64,000 bases of DNA from Elizabethkingia miricola (GTDB lineage Bacteria > Bacteroidota > Bacteroidia > Flavobacteriales > Weeksellaceae). A program made the position numbers and the translations under genes. Shown one piece after another: positions 53,911-63,900 of this stretch. Numbering within the stretch: position 1 is the stretch's first letter; each line of letters starts with the position of its first letter. Location of the stretch: assembly GCF_001675285.1 (NCBI RefSeq), contig NZ_LSGQ01000003.1, positions 608,265 through 672,264 on the forward strand, given 5' to 3'. The notes beneath the pieces were generated by a model. That model made no database searches. It was not told the origin of the DNA and was given only the letters and a program-made list of their open reading frames with translations.

Positions 53911-54924
53911 ATGTCTTCTAATAAAAATGCATTGATCCGCTATAAAACGCTGGATAAGTGTCTGAAAAATAAATACAGGAAGTATACACTGGAAGATTTA
54001 ATAGATGAATGTTCAGAAGCCCTGTTTGAATATGAGGGAAAGGAGTCGTATGTAAGTAAACGAACGATACAACTGGATTTGCAGAACATGCGCAGTGAGA
54101 AGTTTGGTTATGAAGCTCCGATAGAAGTATACGAACGTAAGTATTACCGTTATAGTGATCCGGAATACAGCATTCATCATATTTCTGTTAATGAAAGTGA
54201 TCTGAAGGCCATGAACAATGCAATACAGATTCTGAAGCAGTTCAAGGACTTCTCGATGTTCCGGGAAATGAATGGTGTATTGCAGAAGCTTGAAGATTCG
54301 GTAAATGCAGTTCAGCAGAAGTCAATTATTCATCTTGATAAAAATGAACAATTAAAAGGTCTTGAACATATTGATATATTATATCAGGCTGTATTGAATA
54401 AAAAGGTACTGAAGATTCTCTATAAAAGCTTCACCGCCAGAGATTTTAGTACCTATACTGTTCATCCGCAGCTGCTAAAAGAATTTAACAACCGCTGGTT
54501 CCTGATATGTCTATATAAGGGAAGTATGTATAATCTGGCACTGGACAGAATGGAAAATATTGAGACAGATGAACAATCTGCCTATATTGATAAAAACTTG
54601 AATGGTGATGAATATTTTAAAGATGTTGTAGGAGTTACTGTTTCGGAGAGTATGCATCCCCGAAATGTTGTTTTCTTTGTGGATAAAAGCAATGCTCCTT
54701 ATGTAAAAACAAAACCTCTGCATCACAGTCAGCAGATTGTGGAAGAGAAAGATGATGGAACTATCTTTGGGATCAAAGTTCAGCTAAATTATGAACTAGA
54801 ACGTCTGTTGTTAGGCTTTGGAGAAAGTCTGGTACTATACCAGCCACTGAGATTAAAGAAGCGCATTGAGCAAAAGCTGCAGAAAGCGGTCAGTAATTAC
54901 AGGGAGTCTGAATCTTTGAATTGA
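53911..54924 (+). CDS. WYL-domain transcriptional regulator
   Basis: This 337-residue protein has an N-terminal HTH-like segment (about 1-60, RYKTLDKCLKNKYRKYTLED and VSKRTIQLDLQNM), a central WYL domain (about 140-235; YKSFTARDFSTYTVHPQLLK, NNRWFLICLYKG, LALDRMENIE) and a WCX-type C-terminal extension. WYL regulators sense nucleic acids or nucleotides and act as DNA-damage or defence regulators (e.g. PafBC, BrxR). Location beside rtcB and the shared operator suggests it senses damaged RNA and controls the RNA-repair regulon. In Gammaproteobacteria the same job is done by RtcR/sigma-54, which is not present here. Confidence 0.92.
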   Translation: MSSNKNALIRYKTLDKCLKNKYRKYTLEDLIDECSEALFEYEGKESYVSKRTIQLDLQNMRSEKFGYEAPIEVYERKYYRYSDPEYSIHHISVNESDLKAMNNAIQILKQFKDFSMFREMNGVLQKLEDSVNAVQQKSIIHLDKNEQLKGLEHIDILYQAVLNKKVLKILYKSFTARDFSTYTVHPQLLKEFNNRWFLICLYKGSMYNLALDRMENIETDEQSAYIDKNLNGDEYFKDVVGVTVSESMHPRNVVFFVDKSNAPYVKTKPLHHSQQIVEEKDDGTIFGIKVQLNYELERLLLGFGESLVLYQPLRLKKRIEQKLQKAVSNYRESESLN

Positions 54925-54928
54925 GCGC

Positions 54929-55543
54929 TTAGTTTTTCTTTTTTAAAGAATTTATCTCAGCATCCATTTTTGTTTCCCAGTCTTTTCCATTTCTTTGGAT
55001 TAAATAGGCTTCTGTAATCTCAGTATATTTCTTTCGGGCTTCGATGCTTTCATTGCCTATTATACAGCCTGTATTCTGATATACAATTCCGTATTTTTTA
55101 GTAATACTATCTGTTTGCTGAGCTAGTTTTTCATTATATGTATCTGTAATTCCGCCCGCATATTCATAAATAATCAGGTTATTTCTTATGTCATTTTTTG
55201 CTTTAATAATATATTGTTGCTGCATCCCCTCAATTCTTGTTTTTGTTTCTGTATAGATGGGATATGAAGCTTTTATAATTAATACTATTAAAAGTAAATT
55301 CATCACAGGGAATATTCTTAAATATTTTTCCCTGAAGTTTAGCCTTTTCATACGAAGAAAGCTAAAAGGCAAAGAAAAAACAGCAGAAGCAATGATAAAC
55401 AGGATACCTGGTGTGAAACTAATCTGTTGAAAAAACTTTCCAATATTAAATTTTGTTGGATAGGTCATGAAATATTCTGATGCGAGAAACGCTGCACCTA
55501 CTAAAATAAGAATGAGAAAATTAATGAGAATCAGTTTTTTCAC
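54929..55543 (-). CDS. Hypothetical membrane protein
   Basis: This 204-residue protein has three hydrophobic segments in the first 110 residues (ILINFLILILVGAAFLASEY, LFIIASAVFSLPFSF, MNLLLIVLIIKASYPIY) and a soluble C-terminal part of about 95 residues with a Lys/Glu-rich end and two Cys (one in NTGCIIGN). No family is recognised. It starts 23 bp after the secreted protein gene at 55567 and is likely in one operon with it. The stop is 4 bp from the convergent WYL gene. Confidence 0.65.
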   Translation of the reverse strand: MKKLILINFLILILVGAAFLASEYFMTYPTKFNIGKFFQQISFTPGILFIIASAVFSLPFSFLRMKRLNFREKYLRIFPVMNLLLIVLIIKASYPIYTETKTRIEGMQQQYIIKAKNDIRNNLIIYEYAGGITDTYNEKLAQQTDSITKKYGIVYQNTGCIIGNESIEARKKYTEITEAYLIQRNGKDWETKMDAEINSLKKKN

Positions 55544-55566
55544 AATAATGCTAGTATTTTGAACAA

Positions 55567-56337
55567 TTACATTTTCTCCATATAATCCATAATAGTTTTC
55601 TGGAAGTCTGTCAGATTCTGATTAGCAGATTTAATAACTTTCCCATTACTGTATATGTTATACTTGCCATTCTGACCACTGGTCTCTGTCCACACAATTC
55701 CCTTTTTAATTTTTCCTGTATTGTCTGTATTTAGATAAGCAACAGGTAAAGGTTCAAATTTCTCAGCATAGCGACCATAATATATTTTCAGTAATGCATC
55801 TTCTTGTGAAAAGTCATCTGCAAGAGCATTGAAGATAGAATCAATATCTGTAAGATTTGTTTTTTTATCCATTCTCCAGAATAACTTTAACACTTTATCC
55901 AACCCACGGGTATCTTCGGGATTGGCTCTGCTGATAATGCTTTCTGCTTTTCCATCTTTGTATTGAGAAGAGATAATGCTGTTTGGCGGTAGATTATTGA
56001 GGTCTAAATCAATTGACTCAATATACATCAGTTCTTTATTTTGATACTGGAGATCAGTTGTATATCTTTTGTTTTTTAGATAAATTCTGATCAATGCATC
56101 GGGTTTCTGTCCGTCTTTTATGTTAATGATATTATCTTCTTTTGTGAAGAAAAGTGTATTTCCATAATTTACAGCCGCCATATTCACTGTAAAGCTAGTA
56201 AGCTTACCATTTGTAAATTGTTTCGTAATTCTTCCACTTTCAATTTCTTTTGTCTCCGATTTCACAGCATTTTGTTTTTGTGCAAAAGATTTTGAATTGA
56301 AGCAAAACAGGATAAAAAAGCAATATAAGTATCTCAT
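55567..56337 (-). CDS. Hypothetical secreted protein
   Basis: This 256-residue protein has a signal peptide (MRYLYCFFILFCFNSKSFAQ, cleavage after Ala-Gln). The mature protein is beta-rich with an internal Tyr/Asn-rich pattern (NKRYTTDLQYQNKELMYIES) and a C-terminal helical end (QNLTDFQKTIMDYMEKM). Several segments (TNGKLTSFTVNM, YSNGKVIKSANQ) recall the short strand repeats of MORN or YD-type proteins but too weakly to assign. It is probably periplasmic. First gene of a two-gene operon with the membrane protein at 54929. Confidence 0.65.
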   Translation of the reverse strand: MRYLYCFFILFCFNSKSFAQKQNAVKSETKEIESGRITKQFTNGKLTSFTVNMAAVNYGNTLFFTKEDNIINIKDGQKPDALIRIYLKNKRYTTDLQYQNKELMYIESIDLDLNNLPPNSIISSQYKDGKAESIISRANPEDTRGLDKVLKLFWRMDKKTNLTDIDSIFNALADDFSQEDALLKIYYGRYAEKFEPLPVAYLNTDNTGKIKKGIVWTETSGQNGKYNIYSNGKVIKSANQNLTDFQKTIMDYMEKM

Positions 56338-56530
56338 GTTGTTATTTTGAAGTTAAATATACTGATGATATTTATCATTAAATAAATATTTTTCTAAATT
56401 TCTGTAAATCGCTTTAAAGCCCGACTATTCATCGTTTTATCCTAGGGTTATTAGATTATTTTTCTTTTAAATCATAGCTTGTATAGTCTGCAAATGAGAC
56501 AATTTTATTTTTATTTAGAAAAAATATAAA

Positions 56531-56538
56531 TAACTTTG
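56531..56538 (+). promoter_or_regulatory. -7 box of the TonB-receptor operon
   Basis: TAACTTTG matches TAnnTTTG exactly. It overlaps a TTG at 56536 that would otherwise serve as an upstream start; a start inside a -7 box is implausible, which favours the GTG at 56557 as the real start. Confidence 0.7.
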
Positions 56539-56556
56539 TCGCTTAATCTGTATGAT

Positions 56557-59268
56557 GTGAATAAATCTTTACTAAGCGCTTCCATGCTTTTGGTGGCTGC
56601 CAGTTCTTTGTATGCTCAAAAAGCAAAAGTTGAATATCGTGGTCAGGCCAAGATTATAGACATAGCAACTATAACCCCTACAGGCTGTATCATGAATATG
56701 AACGATAAAGAAACATTTTTCGAAGGAAAATGTGTAGTTGAGTTCAAAGCCATTGGCAGACCTACTGAGAGATTTGTATTAAAAGAGAAAGAACGTCTGA
56801 ATATCACTTTTATTAAAGATGAAAACAAAAAACAAAGGTCAGAAATCCGTATAGAAGAAGTTCAGTTAACTGCTAAAAAGAAACAATTCTCTGAAATTGA
56901 AATCAAGCAGGAGGCCCTTCAGAATCTTCAATCTTTTTCTTTGGGAGATGTACTACAACAATTGCCAGGACAGTATGTACAGCCATTTGATAATACTCAG
57001 TTTAAAAATATTGTATTTCGTACAGCCAGTGGTGCTTCTATAACAGGAAGCAGCCAGATTCCGGGTGGGGATGGTTATGGGAATAAGGCTTTTGGGGTAC
57101 AGTTAATGGTAAATGACGTGGCTTTGTCTAATAATGAAAATATGCAGAGTTATGATTCGGCAAATAGTTCCCCTTTTGGGCTGAGTTTTAATACATCAAA
57201 CAGATCCGGAACCTTGACTCCCGCCCAGGCCAATTATGGGGTCGATCTTCGTGAGATTCCTACAGAAAATATCGAAAGCGTAGAGGTGATACAGGGAATC
57301 CCTGATGCTAAATATGGTGACCTTACTTCAGGATTAATTAAGGTAAACACTATTGCAAAAGAATCTCCACTAAGATTGGATGCTTCTCTTCGTGAGGGGA
57401 CATATCAGTTGGGTTTAACGAAAGGTTTTCGTTTAAGTAAAGAACATGCGCTTAGTCTATCTTTTGATTATATGAATTCAATCTCAGACCCGAGAACTAG
57501 TTTGGTGGGCTATGACAGGATTACTACAAATGCATTATGGTCTTATAATAAGAGTAGGTTCCGGAACAAGTTATCATTTAGTTTTTCTCAGAATACAAGT
57601 AATGGAAAGAAAGATCCGGATGACTTGGATGGAATGGTAATTAATGTTAATAATAAAAGTTTTTCATTAAGCAATAATATAAGATATAGCTTTGGCGGGG
57701 CCAGTAAAAGATCATGGTTTAGAAGTATTAGCGCTGACATTGGAGTGAGTTATGCTTCACAGTTTACAGAACGGAAATACTGGCTTAATCAAGGTGCACG
57801 TCCATATGGTACATCTACAGAAAATGATGTGTATTATGCATCTTATACACCTCCTAGTTATGAAAATACAGCCTATGCAGATGGAAAACCTTTTAATATT
57901 TACGCTAATATAAGTACAGAGGGGAATTATATATCCAAATCAAAATGGTCACATTCATACTCTCTGGGAATCAATTACAGATATGGGGATAATTTTGGAA
58001 AAGGAAGGTATGGAACTGCGGGACAATTTGCTACAATGAGCTCTGTAGGAGATAGCGGTAGCGGAATGAGGGATTATAACTACCGTGATAATGTTTTGGC
58101 AACAACTCAATATGCATTTTATATGCAGGATAACATAACCAAGAGGTTTGCAAATAAGCATGTATTAAGGGCTAATGTGGGACTGCGTTATGACATACAA
58201 AATTCGGCATCAACATTCTCTCCAAGGGTTAATACATATTATCAGATGGGTAAGTTTACCATAAGAGGAGGGGTAGGACTTACCTCAAAAGCTCCTTCGC
58301 TCAATCAGCTCTATACAGGACCCAGGTATTTTGATATGTTATTGGGCGATTATCGGTTACCCGGGTATTATAGTACCGCTATTATGCAGACGGTAGTTAC
58401 TCCCGGAGATAATTCAGATCTGAGTCCGTCCCGAAGTTGGAAAACAGAAATAGGATTAGATTACCGGTTTTCATTTGCAACCATCAATATAACCGGATAT
58501 TATAATAAGTTACTTGATGGATTTACAACAATGGCCATTCCCAGAGTAATGGACAAAGCTAAAGTAAATGTAAATATTACAGGTACTGAAATTCCGACTT
58601 TTGAAATAACAGGAACAGAAAAGTTTAATTATCTGCAAAACAGGATTGTAAATGGTTATGAGTCCACAGATAAAGGATTGGAATTAATGACCAGTTTTAA
58701 AAGAATTGAATCACTAAACCTTGTCATAGGTTTTAATGCATCTTATACAGAAACAGAAAGTATTAAAGATGCGTCCATATTAACCATTGAAAAGCCTAAA
58801 ATTATAGATAATAATTTTCAATATGGCTTGTACAATGATACTAAAGCTAAAAACACGGTAGCAAGAGCAAGTTTTAGTTTCGATTATCATTTGCCAGCGT
58901 CTGGATTAATTGTGGGATTAAGAACAGATCATTTTCTAATTGATAAAAGTTTTACAAGTGAAAATGACATTTATCCAGTGGGATACATAGACTATAATCT
59001 GAATAGGGTAATGATTCCTGATGCAAATCGTAAAGATCAATTGTATCAGAATTTATTCAGAAAAAGAACAGAAGAAAAGCTTTCAGGTTTAAAAAATAAA
59101 ACTTTGCATAATGTTCATTTAAGAGTAACTAAAGACTTTTTAAGTGGTTTCCGGCTATCTGTTTATGTAAGTAATGTATTTAATCTAAAGCCATATAACG
59201 AGGATGGGTATGTGTATTCAAACTTTACCACCACTTCTTTTGGAGCAAACATCTCATACAGATTTTAA
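56557..59268 (+). CDS. TonB-dependent outer membrane receptor
   Basis: This protein of 903 residues starts at the GTG 56557 (MNKSLLSASMLLVAASSLYA), which gives a clean signal peptide. The alternative TTG 21 bp upstream lies within the promoter. An N-terminal domain of about 110 residues (AKVEYRGQAKIIDIATITP, perhaps a small carboxypeptidase-like or secretin-type extension) is followed by the plug (about 115-260; QSFSLGDVLQQLPGQYVQPF, ESVEVIQGIPDAKYGDLTSG) and a barrel ending in ISYRF. It imports a siderophore, metal chelate or other ligand using TonB energy. It heads a five-gene operon. Confidence 0.93.
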   Translation: MNKSLLSASMLLVAASSLYAQKAKVEYRGQAKIIDIATITPTGCIMNMNDKETFFEGKCVVEFKAIGRPTERFVLKEKERLNITFIKDENKKQRSEIRIEEVQLTAKKKQFSEIEIKQEALQNLQSFSLGDVLQQLPGQYVQPFDNTQFKNIVFRTASGASITGSSQIPGGDGYGNKAFGVQLMVNDVALSNNENMQSYDSANSSPFGLSFNTSNRSGTLTPAQANYGVDLREIPTENIESVEVIQGIPDAKYGDLTSGLIKVNTIAKESPLRLDASLREGTYQLGLTKGFRLSKEHALSLSFDYMNSISDPRTSLVGYDRITTNALWSYNKSRFRNKLSFSFSQNTSNGKKDPDDLDGMVINVNNKSFSLSNNIRYSFGGASKRSWFRSISADIGVSYASQFTERKYWLNQGARPYGTSTENDVYYASYTPPSYENTAYADGKPFNIYANISTEGNYISKSKWSHSYSLGINYRYGDNFGKGRYGTAGQFATMSSVGDSGSGMRDYNYRDNVLATTQYAFYMQDNITKRFANKHVLRANVGLRYDIQNSASTFSPRVNTYYQMGKFTIRGGVGLTSKAPSLNQLYTGPRYFDMLLGDYRLPGYYSTAIMQTVVTPGDNSDLSPSRSWKTEIGLDYRFSFATINITGYYNKLLDGFTTMAIPRVMDKAKVNVNITGTEIPTFEITGTEKFNYLQNRIVNGYESTDKGLELMTSFKRIESLNLVIGFNASYTETESIKDASILTIEKPKIIDNNFQYGLYNDTKAKNTVARASFSFDYHLPASGLIVGLRTDHFLIDKSFTSENDIYPVGYIDYNLNRVMIPDANRKDQLYQNLFRKRTEEKLSGLKNKTLHNVHLRVTKDFLSGFRLSVYVSNVFNLKPYNEDGYVYSNFTTTSFGANISYRF

Positions 59269-59298
59269 ATAATATAATAATATAAATAAATCGATACT

Positions 59299-60645
59299 AT
59301 GAAAAGAATTATAACTTTATTATTACTATCATTATTAGTGGTAGTAGGCTGTAGAAAAGACGATGACTTTGGCAGTGATCAGGGAATCAGGCCAGTTTCA
59401 TTTACGGTGAGTGTAAAGTACGATCAGTCGAAATTTCCTAATATGGCTAATAAGGGCGCAGCTAAAGTAACAGTGAATTTAGAAAATACAGCTACTGGTG
59501 CAAAGATTACAGGTGTAACAGATGATAATGGAGAATTAAAGCTGGATGCTGTAATGCCGGGTGATTATAATATTACTTCTGAACTGAAAATGCCCAAGAC
59601 AGATTATGAAAAGATGTTTGGAGAGTCTACTAATTATGAAACTGTACATTTTGGAGGATCACAGGAAAAGGTAAAAGTGAATGCCAACATTTCCTCAACC
59701 ATTATGCAAATATCTAGTGGAAATATCGGAGATCTTGTTATTAAACAATATTATTATGCAGGATCTGATAGTAAGCTGGGAGCTTTATTCAGAGATCAGT
59801 TTGTAGAAATTCATAATAATTCAAATGAAACTATTTATGCAGATGGTCTATACATAGCATTAATAGAAGGAAATGTAAATAATAAAGGAGCTAGTTACAC
59901 ATTAGCGAATGGACAATATGACTGGAGCCAGACAGCAGGAGGCGGAGCGGCAGCCAATACTAATTTTGTTTATGCGGGATCCGTTATCAGAGTTCCGGGA
60001 AATGGAATTCAATATCCGATTTTACCGGGGAAAAGTATTGTCATAGCACAAACTGCTATAAATCATAAAGCACCTTTTGATGGAAATGACGGTAAATCCG
60101 TTTCAATACAGAATCCTGAATTAACAGTGGATCTAAGTAAAGCAGATTTTGAAGTATACCTGGGAGATTATGCAAAAGGACAAGGGAAAAATCCTTACCA
60201 ATGGGATATTCAGAATGTTATGGTTCCGGATATGGATATTGCTTTCTGGGCAAACCCGGTTACGGATTGGATATTAAATTTAACTCATAGACCTGCATTG
60301 GCTATTTTCAGAGCTTCTCCTGAGCAAATTAACTCATGGCAGAAATTTGCTAATCCCAAAACGCCTAAAGGATCTCTGTTTTTACAGATTCCAAAAGGGT
60401 TAATTATTGATGGATTAGATATCACTGATAAAGAACAACTAGCACCTAAAGATTTGCCAACAGATATTGATGCCACCAGAAATTTTATTAATCAGGGGGG
60501 ATTAGGGCTTGCGGATTATACAGGCATGTCATTGATGAGAAAAACTAAAGAAACGATAAATGGTCGTGTTGTATTACAGGATACCAATAATTCAGCAAAC
60601 GATTTTGTAACAGTTCAGGCAAACCCTAGAGGATATGCGCAATAA
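59299..60645 (+). CDS. DUF4876-family lipoprotein
   Basis: This 448-residue protein has a lipobox (LLLLSLLVVVGC, Cys18). The N-terminal ~110 residues look like a carboxypeptidase-D-like Ig module (GVTDDNGELKLDAVMPGDYN). The rest, with FRDQFVEIHNNSNETIYADG and later PGKSIVIAQTAINHKAPFDG, matches the DUF4876 pattern, which occurs beside TonB receptors in Bacteroidota. It is probably surface-exposed and assists substrate capture for the TonB receptor. It follows the receptor by 30 bp and its stop overlaps the next gene by 11 bp. Confidence 0.85.
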   Translation: MKRIITLLLLSLLVVVGCRKDDDFGSDQGIRPVSFTVSVKYDQSKFPNMANKGAAKVTVNLENTATGAKITGVTDDNGELKLDAVMPGDYNITSELKMPKTDYEKMFGESTNYETVHFGGSQEKVKVNANISSTIMQISSGNIGDLVIKQYYYAGSDSKLGALFRDQFVEIHNNSNETIYADGLYIALIEGNVNNKGASYTLANGQYDWSQTAGGGAAANTNFVYAGSVIRVPGNGIQYPILPGKSIVIAQTAINHKAPFDGNDGKSVSIQNPELTVDLSKADFEVYLGDYAKGQGKNPYQWDIQNVMVPDMDIAFWANPVTDWILNLTHRPALAIFRASPEQINSWQKFANPKTPKGSLFLQIPKGLIIDGLDITDKEQLAPKDLPTDIDATRNFINQGGLGLADYTGMSLMRKTKETINGRVVLQDTNNSANDFVTVQANPRGYAQ

Positions 60646-62227
60646 ATATAAATCAAATTTTAATTTCTTCATATCGGGAATTACAGGGCTGACAACATTA
60701 GGTAGTCAGCTCCTGTTCTCCCAATCTACCCAATTGGATAGTATTAATATAAGTACACCAGAGAGGGAAATTAGAGTGGAAAATCCTTATATTAGTTTCT
60801 TTCAGCCACTGGATTTTTCTCGAACAAGTTTTAAATATGAAGGTACTAAACAAAATTTCAAAAGAGTACAATCTCCTGATAAAATCCAAAGTTTTATTTT
60901 TAACTCTGAGGGCGTTTATCAGCTGAGCAGGAATGTAGTACTTTCCGGGAGGCTTCAGGCAGAAAGGACAACAGAAGATGAGGTCCCTTATATACTGAAT
61001 GATGAAAGAACTACAAATAGTTCTTTTATTTATAATCCTTCCTATTTTTGGGCACCCCGCGCTGCAAAGTGGTTGAAGCAAAATTATCTGATCAACGGCC
61101 AAATAGCCTACAGACCCATAACATCTGTTATTGCCCAGCTGGGTGCTGAAGGTAATTTTGGGAAATCTTATCGCCAGAATGCTGACCCCAGACCAAAGGT
61201 TGATAATTTTAAGTATAGCGTTTTTTCTAAAATAGGCTATAATTGGAAGCAGCACAGTTTATTTGCAAAAGGCAGATATATTAATCATTTTAAAAAAAAT
61301 GATATTATGTTTGTTAGTAGAAATGGTAATGTCCCGGCCAATGACAGTATTTATATAAGATATAATGAAGGGTATGGAAATCCATATAGAGATTCAGAAT
61401 ACAAAGATTCAGAATATAAAAAAAATGGGTATGCCTGGGGTGGGGAATATGCTTTTAATACTTCAAGAATGCATATTAGTGTAGGCTATGATTATATGAA
61501 TGTTATTGAAAGGTTTTATAAAAAATATGAATATGTAGATGCTAATGACAAAAAGATTAAAGTATTTAATAAATATTCAGGATTGAAAACCGATCTGCAT
61601 AGTTTTTATATCAATTATCTCGGAAGTTTTTCAGGCTATAAAATGGCCTCAAGATTAGCTTATCAGGATCAATTGGATACTAATTATAATTATGTTTTAC
61701 AGTATACTTCTTACCGGTTAGAGCAACAGAACCTGAACTGGAAGAATAGTCTTGTATGGTTCAACCACAAGAATGAAGCTTATAAGTTGTTATTGGATTT
61801 AGGTTATGGTAAAAACCGTGTGAGAGATGTTTCTGTAGTTATGGACAGGAGGTTATCTTTCTTTGAATATCATGCAGGTATAGAAAAAGAGTTTGCGATA
61901 ATACCAGGGCATAAACTGGCTGTTGGGGTAGGACAAAGTCTTTATATCCCAGTGCAGAAAGAGTTAAATTATATGCCTTATCAAAGCTCCACGGAGAATA
62001 TATTTGTACAGAGAATTGTAAAGCCTGATTATGCCTATGATTCTACACCTAAAATTGGACTTAATCTGAATGCTGCTTACCGATGGGACAGTAATAAAAT
62101 CAGATATGAGTTTACTGGTGGTTTTAACCAGTTATGGCTAACAAACAAAACATATAAAGAAACAGTGACAACTTATAATGGCAGACCTAATACGGTAACG
62201 ACTATAGGTTTAAATGTTTATTATTAA
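60635..62227 (+). CDS. DUF6850-family outer membrane beta-barrel protein
   Basis: This 530-residue protein has an N-terminal signal (ISGITGLTTLGSQLLFSQS) and long runs of alternating aromatic strands typical of a beta barrel, ending TVTTIGLNVYY (terminal Tyr). The opening part, FFQPLDFSRTSFKYEGTKQ, fits DUF6850. It probably forms an outer-membrane channel or scaffold with the DUF4876 lipoprotein and the TonB receptor. The start overlaps the previous gene by 11 bp, so translation is coupled. Confidence 0.83.
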   Translation: MRNKYKSNFNFFISGITGLTTLGSQLLFSQSTQLDSINISTPEREIRVENPYISFFQPLDFSRTSFKYEGTKQNFKRVQSPDKIQSFIFNSEGVYQLSRNVVLSGRLQAERTTEDEVPYILNDERTTNSSFIYNPSYFWAPRAAKWLKQNYLINGQIAYRPITSVIAQLGAEGNFGKSYRQNADPRPKVDNFKYSVFSKIGYNWKQHSLFAKGRYINHFKKNDIMFVSRNGNVPANDSIYIRYNEGYGNPYRDSEYKDSEYKKNGYAWGGEYAFNTSRMHISVGYDYMNVIERFYKKYEYVDANDKKIKVFNKYSGLKTDLHSFYINYLGSFSGYKMASRLAYQDQLDTNYNYVLQYTSYRLEQQNLNWKNSLVWFNHKNEAYKLLLDLGYGKNRVRDVSVVMDRRLSFFEYHAGIEKEFAIIPGHKLAVGVGQSLYIPVQKELNYMPYQSSTENIFVQRIVKPDYAYDSTPKIGLNLNAAYRWDSNKIRYEFTGGFNQLWLTNKTYKETVTTYNGRPNTVTTIGLNVYY

Positions 62228-62230
62228 ATA

Positions 62231-63370
62231 ATGAAAGACAGATACTTAGCAATAATTGCAATTGTGGCAGTAGGTTTAATGTTGGGATACCGCCCAAATG
62301 ATCCTACGGCTTATACGGTGGACGAGTTGCGTGATCTTTATTCGGGCGGGGATAAATCCAAATGGCCAAAACCACATTTATTTGCAGAAGCTGAAGAAGA
62401 CTTTCAGGATATAGGTCCTTTGGCTGATATGCAATATCCGGCAGATAATCCCTACTCTGAAGACAAAATGGAGTTGGGGAAAACTTTATTCTTTGATCCA
62501 CGGTTGTCTAAAAGTGGTCAGATTGCCTGTGCTTCCTGTCATAATCCTGAGTTGGGATGGGCAGATGGCAATCGGGTATCTTTCGGACACGACAGGCAAA
62601 AGGGAACACGAAATGCTCCTACATTACTGAATATAGGCTTTGCAAAGACTTTCTTCTGGGATGGTCGCTCGGCAACATTAGAAGAACAGGTAAAAGCACC
62701 TATTGAAAATCCTGTAGAAATGAATTTGCACATGAGCCTGGCAACAAAAAATATCCGTAAAATAAAAGGTTATAAGTCTTATTTTGAGAAAGCCTTCGGT
62801 ACAACAGAAATTACGGAAGATAGAATTGCCAAAGCTATAGCCACTTTTGAAAGATCATTGATCAGCCCGCCTTCCCGCTTCGATAAATTTGTTTCCGGAA
62901 AAAGGAATGCACTGACAGATGCCGAGGTTAAAGGACTGCACTTATTCCGGACAAAGGCTAATTGTATTAACTGTCATAACACGCCCTATTTTTCTGACCA
63001 GAAATTTCATAATTTAGGGCTTACCTATTACGGCAGAAAATATGAAGATCTGGGCAGGTATCTGGTAACTCTTAAAAATGAGGATGTTGGCAAGTTTAAA
63101 ACGCCTACCCTAAGAGAAGTGTCGGAGAATAAGCCTTATATGCACAATGGGCTTTTTCCGGAATTAGCCAATATTGTGATGATGTACAATGCCGGAATGG
63201 GAAGAGAAACACCAAGAGGTGATCAGGTGAATGACCCAAAGTTTCCGCATAAGTCGGGAATGGTAGAAAAGCTTAACATGACAGATGAAGAGGTATTTGA
63301 TGTAGTTGCTTTTCTGAAAACTCTGAACAGTTACAAATATAAAATGAGAGCACCAGAGCTCCCGAAATAA
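62231..63370 (+). CDS. Di-heme cytochrome c peroxidase (CcpA/MauG family)
   Basis: This 379-residue protein has two heme c attachment sites: IACASCHNPELGWADG (CxxCH, about residues 98-102) and KANCINCHNTPYFSD (CxxCH, about 238-242). An N-terminal signal or anchor (YLAIIAIVAVGLMLGY) places it in the periplasm. DGRSATLEEQVKAPIENPVE and FKTPTLREVSENKPYMHNG are CcpA landmarks. It reduces H2O2 with electrons from cytochrome c or catalyses a MauG-like oxidation. In this operon, with a TonB receptor, it could modify an imported ligand or protect against peroxide; context alone cannot decide. It follows DUF6850 by 3 bp. Confidence 0.93.
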   Translation: MKDRYLAIIAIVAVGLMLGYRPNDPTAYTVDELRDLYSGGDKSKWPKPHLFAEAEEDFQDIGPLADMQYPADNPYSEDKMELGKTLFFDPRLSKSGQIACASCHNPELGWADGNRVSFGHDRQKGTRNAPTLLNIGFAKTFFWDGRSATLEEQVKAPIENPVEMNLHMSLATKNIRKIKGYKSYFEKAFGTTEITEDRIAKAIATFERSLISPPSRFDKFVSGKRNALTDAEVKGLHLFRTKANCINCHNTPYFSDQKFHNLGLTYYGRKYEDLGRYLVTLKNEDVGKFKTPTLREVSENKPYMHNGLFPELANIVMMYNAGMGRETPRGDQVNDPKFPHKSGMVEKLNMTDEEVFDVVAFLKTLNSYKYKMRAPELPK

Positions 63371-63392
63371 AACAAACAACAAGATTAATATT

Positions 63393-63875
63393 ATGAAAAA
63401 ACTACTTTTTTTAAGCTTACTTTTCGTGAGTATAGCACTATTTGCACAACCTCCTGTAGGAAACGCCAATAAAGGAGAGGAATATGGTGCCGGAGTTTCC
63501 AAAACCAAGGAAGCTGGAGCTGTAAGTATGGCAGAACTGAACAAAATACTGAATGAAAGAAAAGAAGTGCAGGATATTACAGTAAAAGCAACTGTTACCG
63601 ATGTTTGCCCTAAAAAAGGATGCTGGGTTACTTTAGATAATCCGGATAAAACAAAGGTATTTGTTAAGATGAAAGATTATGCCTTCTTTCTGCCTACTGC
63701 TATAAAAGGAAAAACAATTTTACTGGACGGGAAAGCACAGCTGAAACAGACTTCTGTAGAAGAATTAAGACACTATGCAGAAGATGCTAAAAAGCCTCAA
63801 AGCGAGATTGACAAAATAACAACACCTGTAACGGAAATCCGTTTACTGGCGAGCGGGATAAGAGTTGCTCAGTAA
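63393..63875 (+). CDS. DUF4920-family secreted protein
   Basis: This 160-residue protein has a signal peptide (MKKLLFLSLLFVSIALFAQP). The core VKATVTDVCPKKGCWVTLDN with VKMKDYAFFLPTAIKGKTIL is the DUF4920 signature: a beta-barrel-like module with two conserved Cys (CPKKGC), possibly a metal site. Last gene of the TonB operon, 22 bp after the peroxidase gene, and followed by a strong terminator. Function unknown. Confidence 0.9.
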   Translation: MKKLLFLSLLFVSIALFAQPPVGNANKGEEYGAGVSKTKEAGAVSMAELNKILNERKEVQDITVKATVTDVCPKKGCWVTLDNPDKTKVFVKMKDYAFFLPTAIKGKTILLDGKAQLKQTSVEELRHYAEDAKKPQSEIDKITTPVTEIRLLASGIRVAQ

Positions 63876-63900
63876 CTTATACCTGTACTAAAATGAATAA

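Noticed and set aside
56536..56538. TTG start of the TonB receptor
   Set aside because: It lies inside a perfect -7 box; the GTG at 56557 gives a proper signal peptide.
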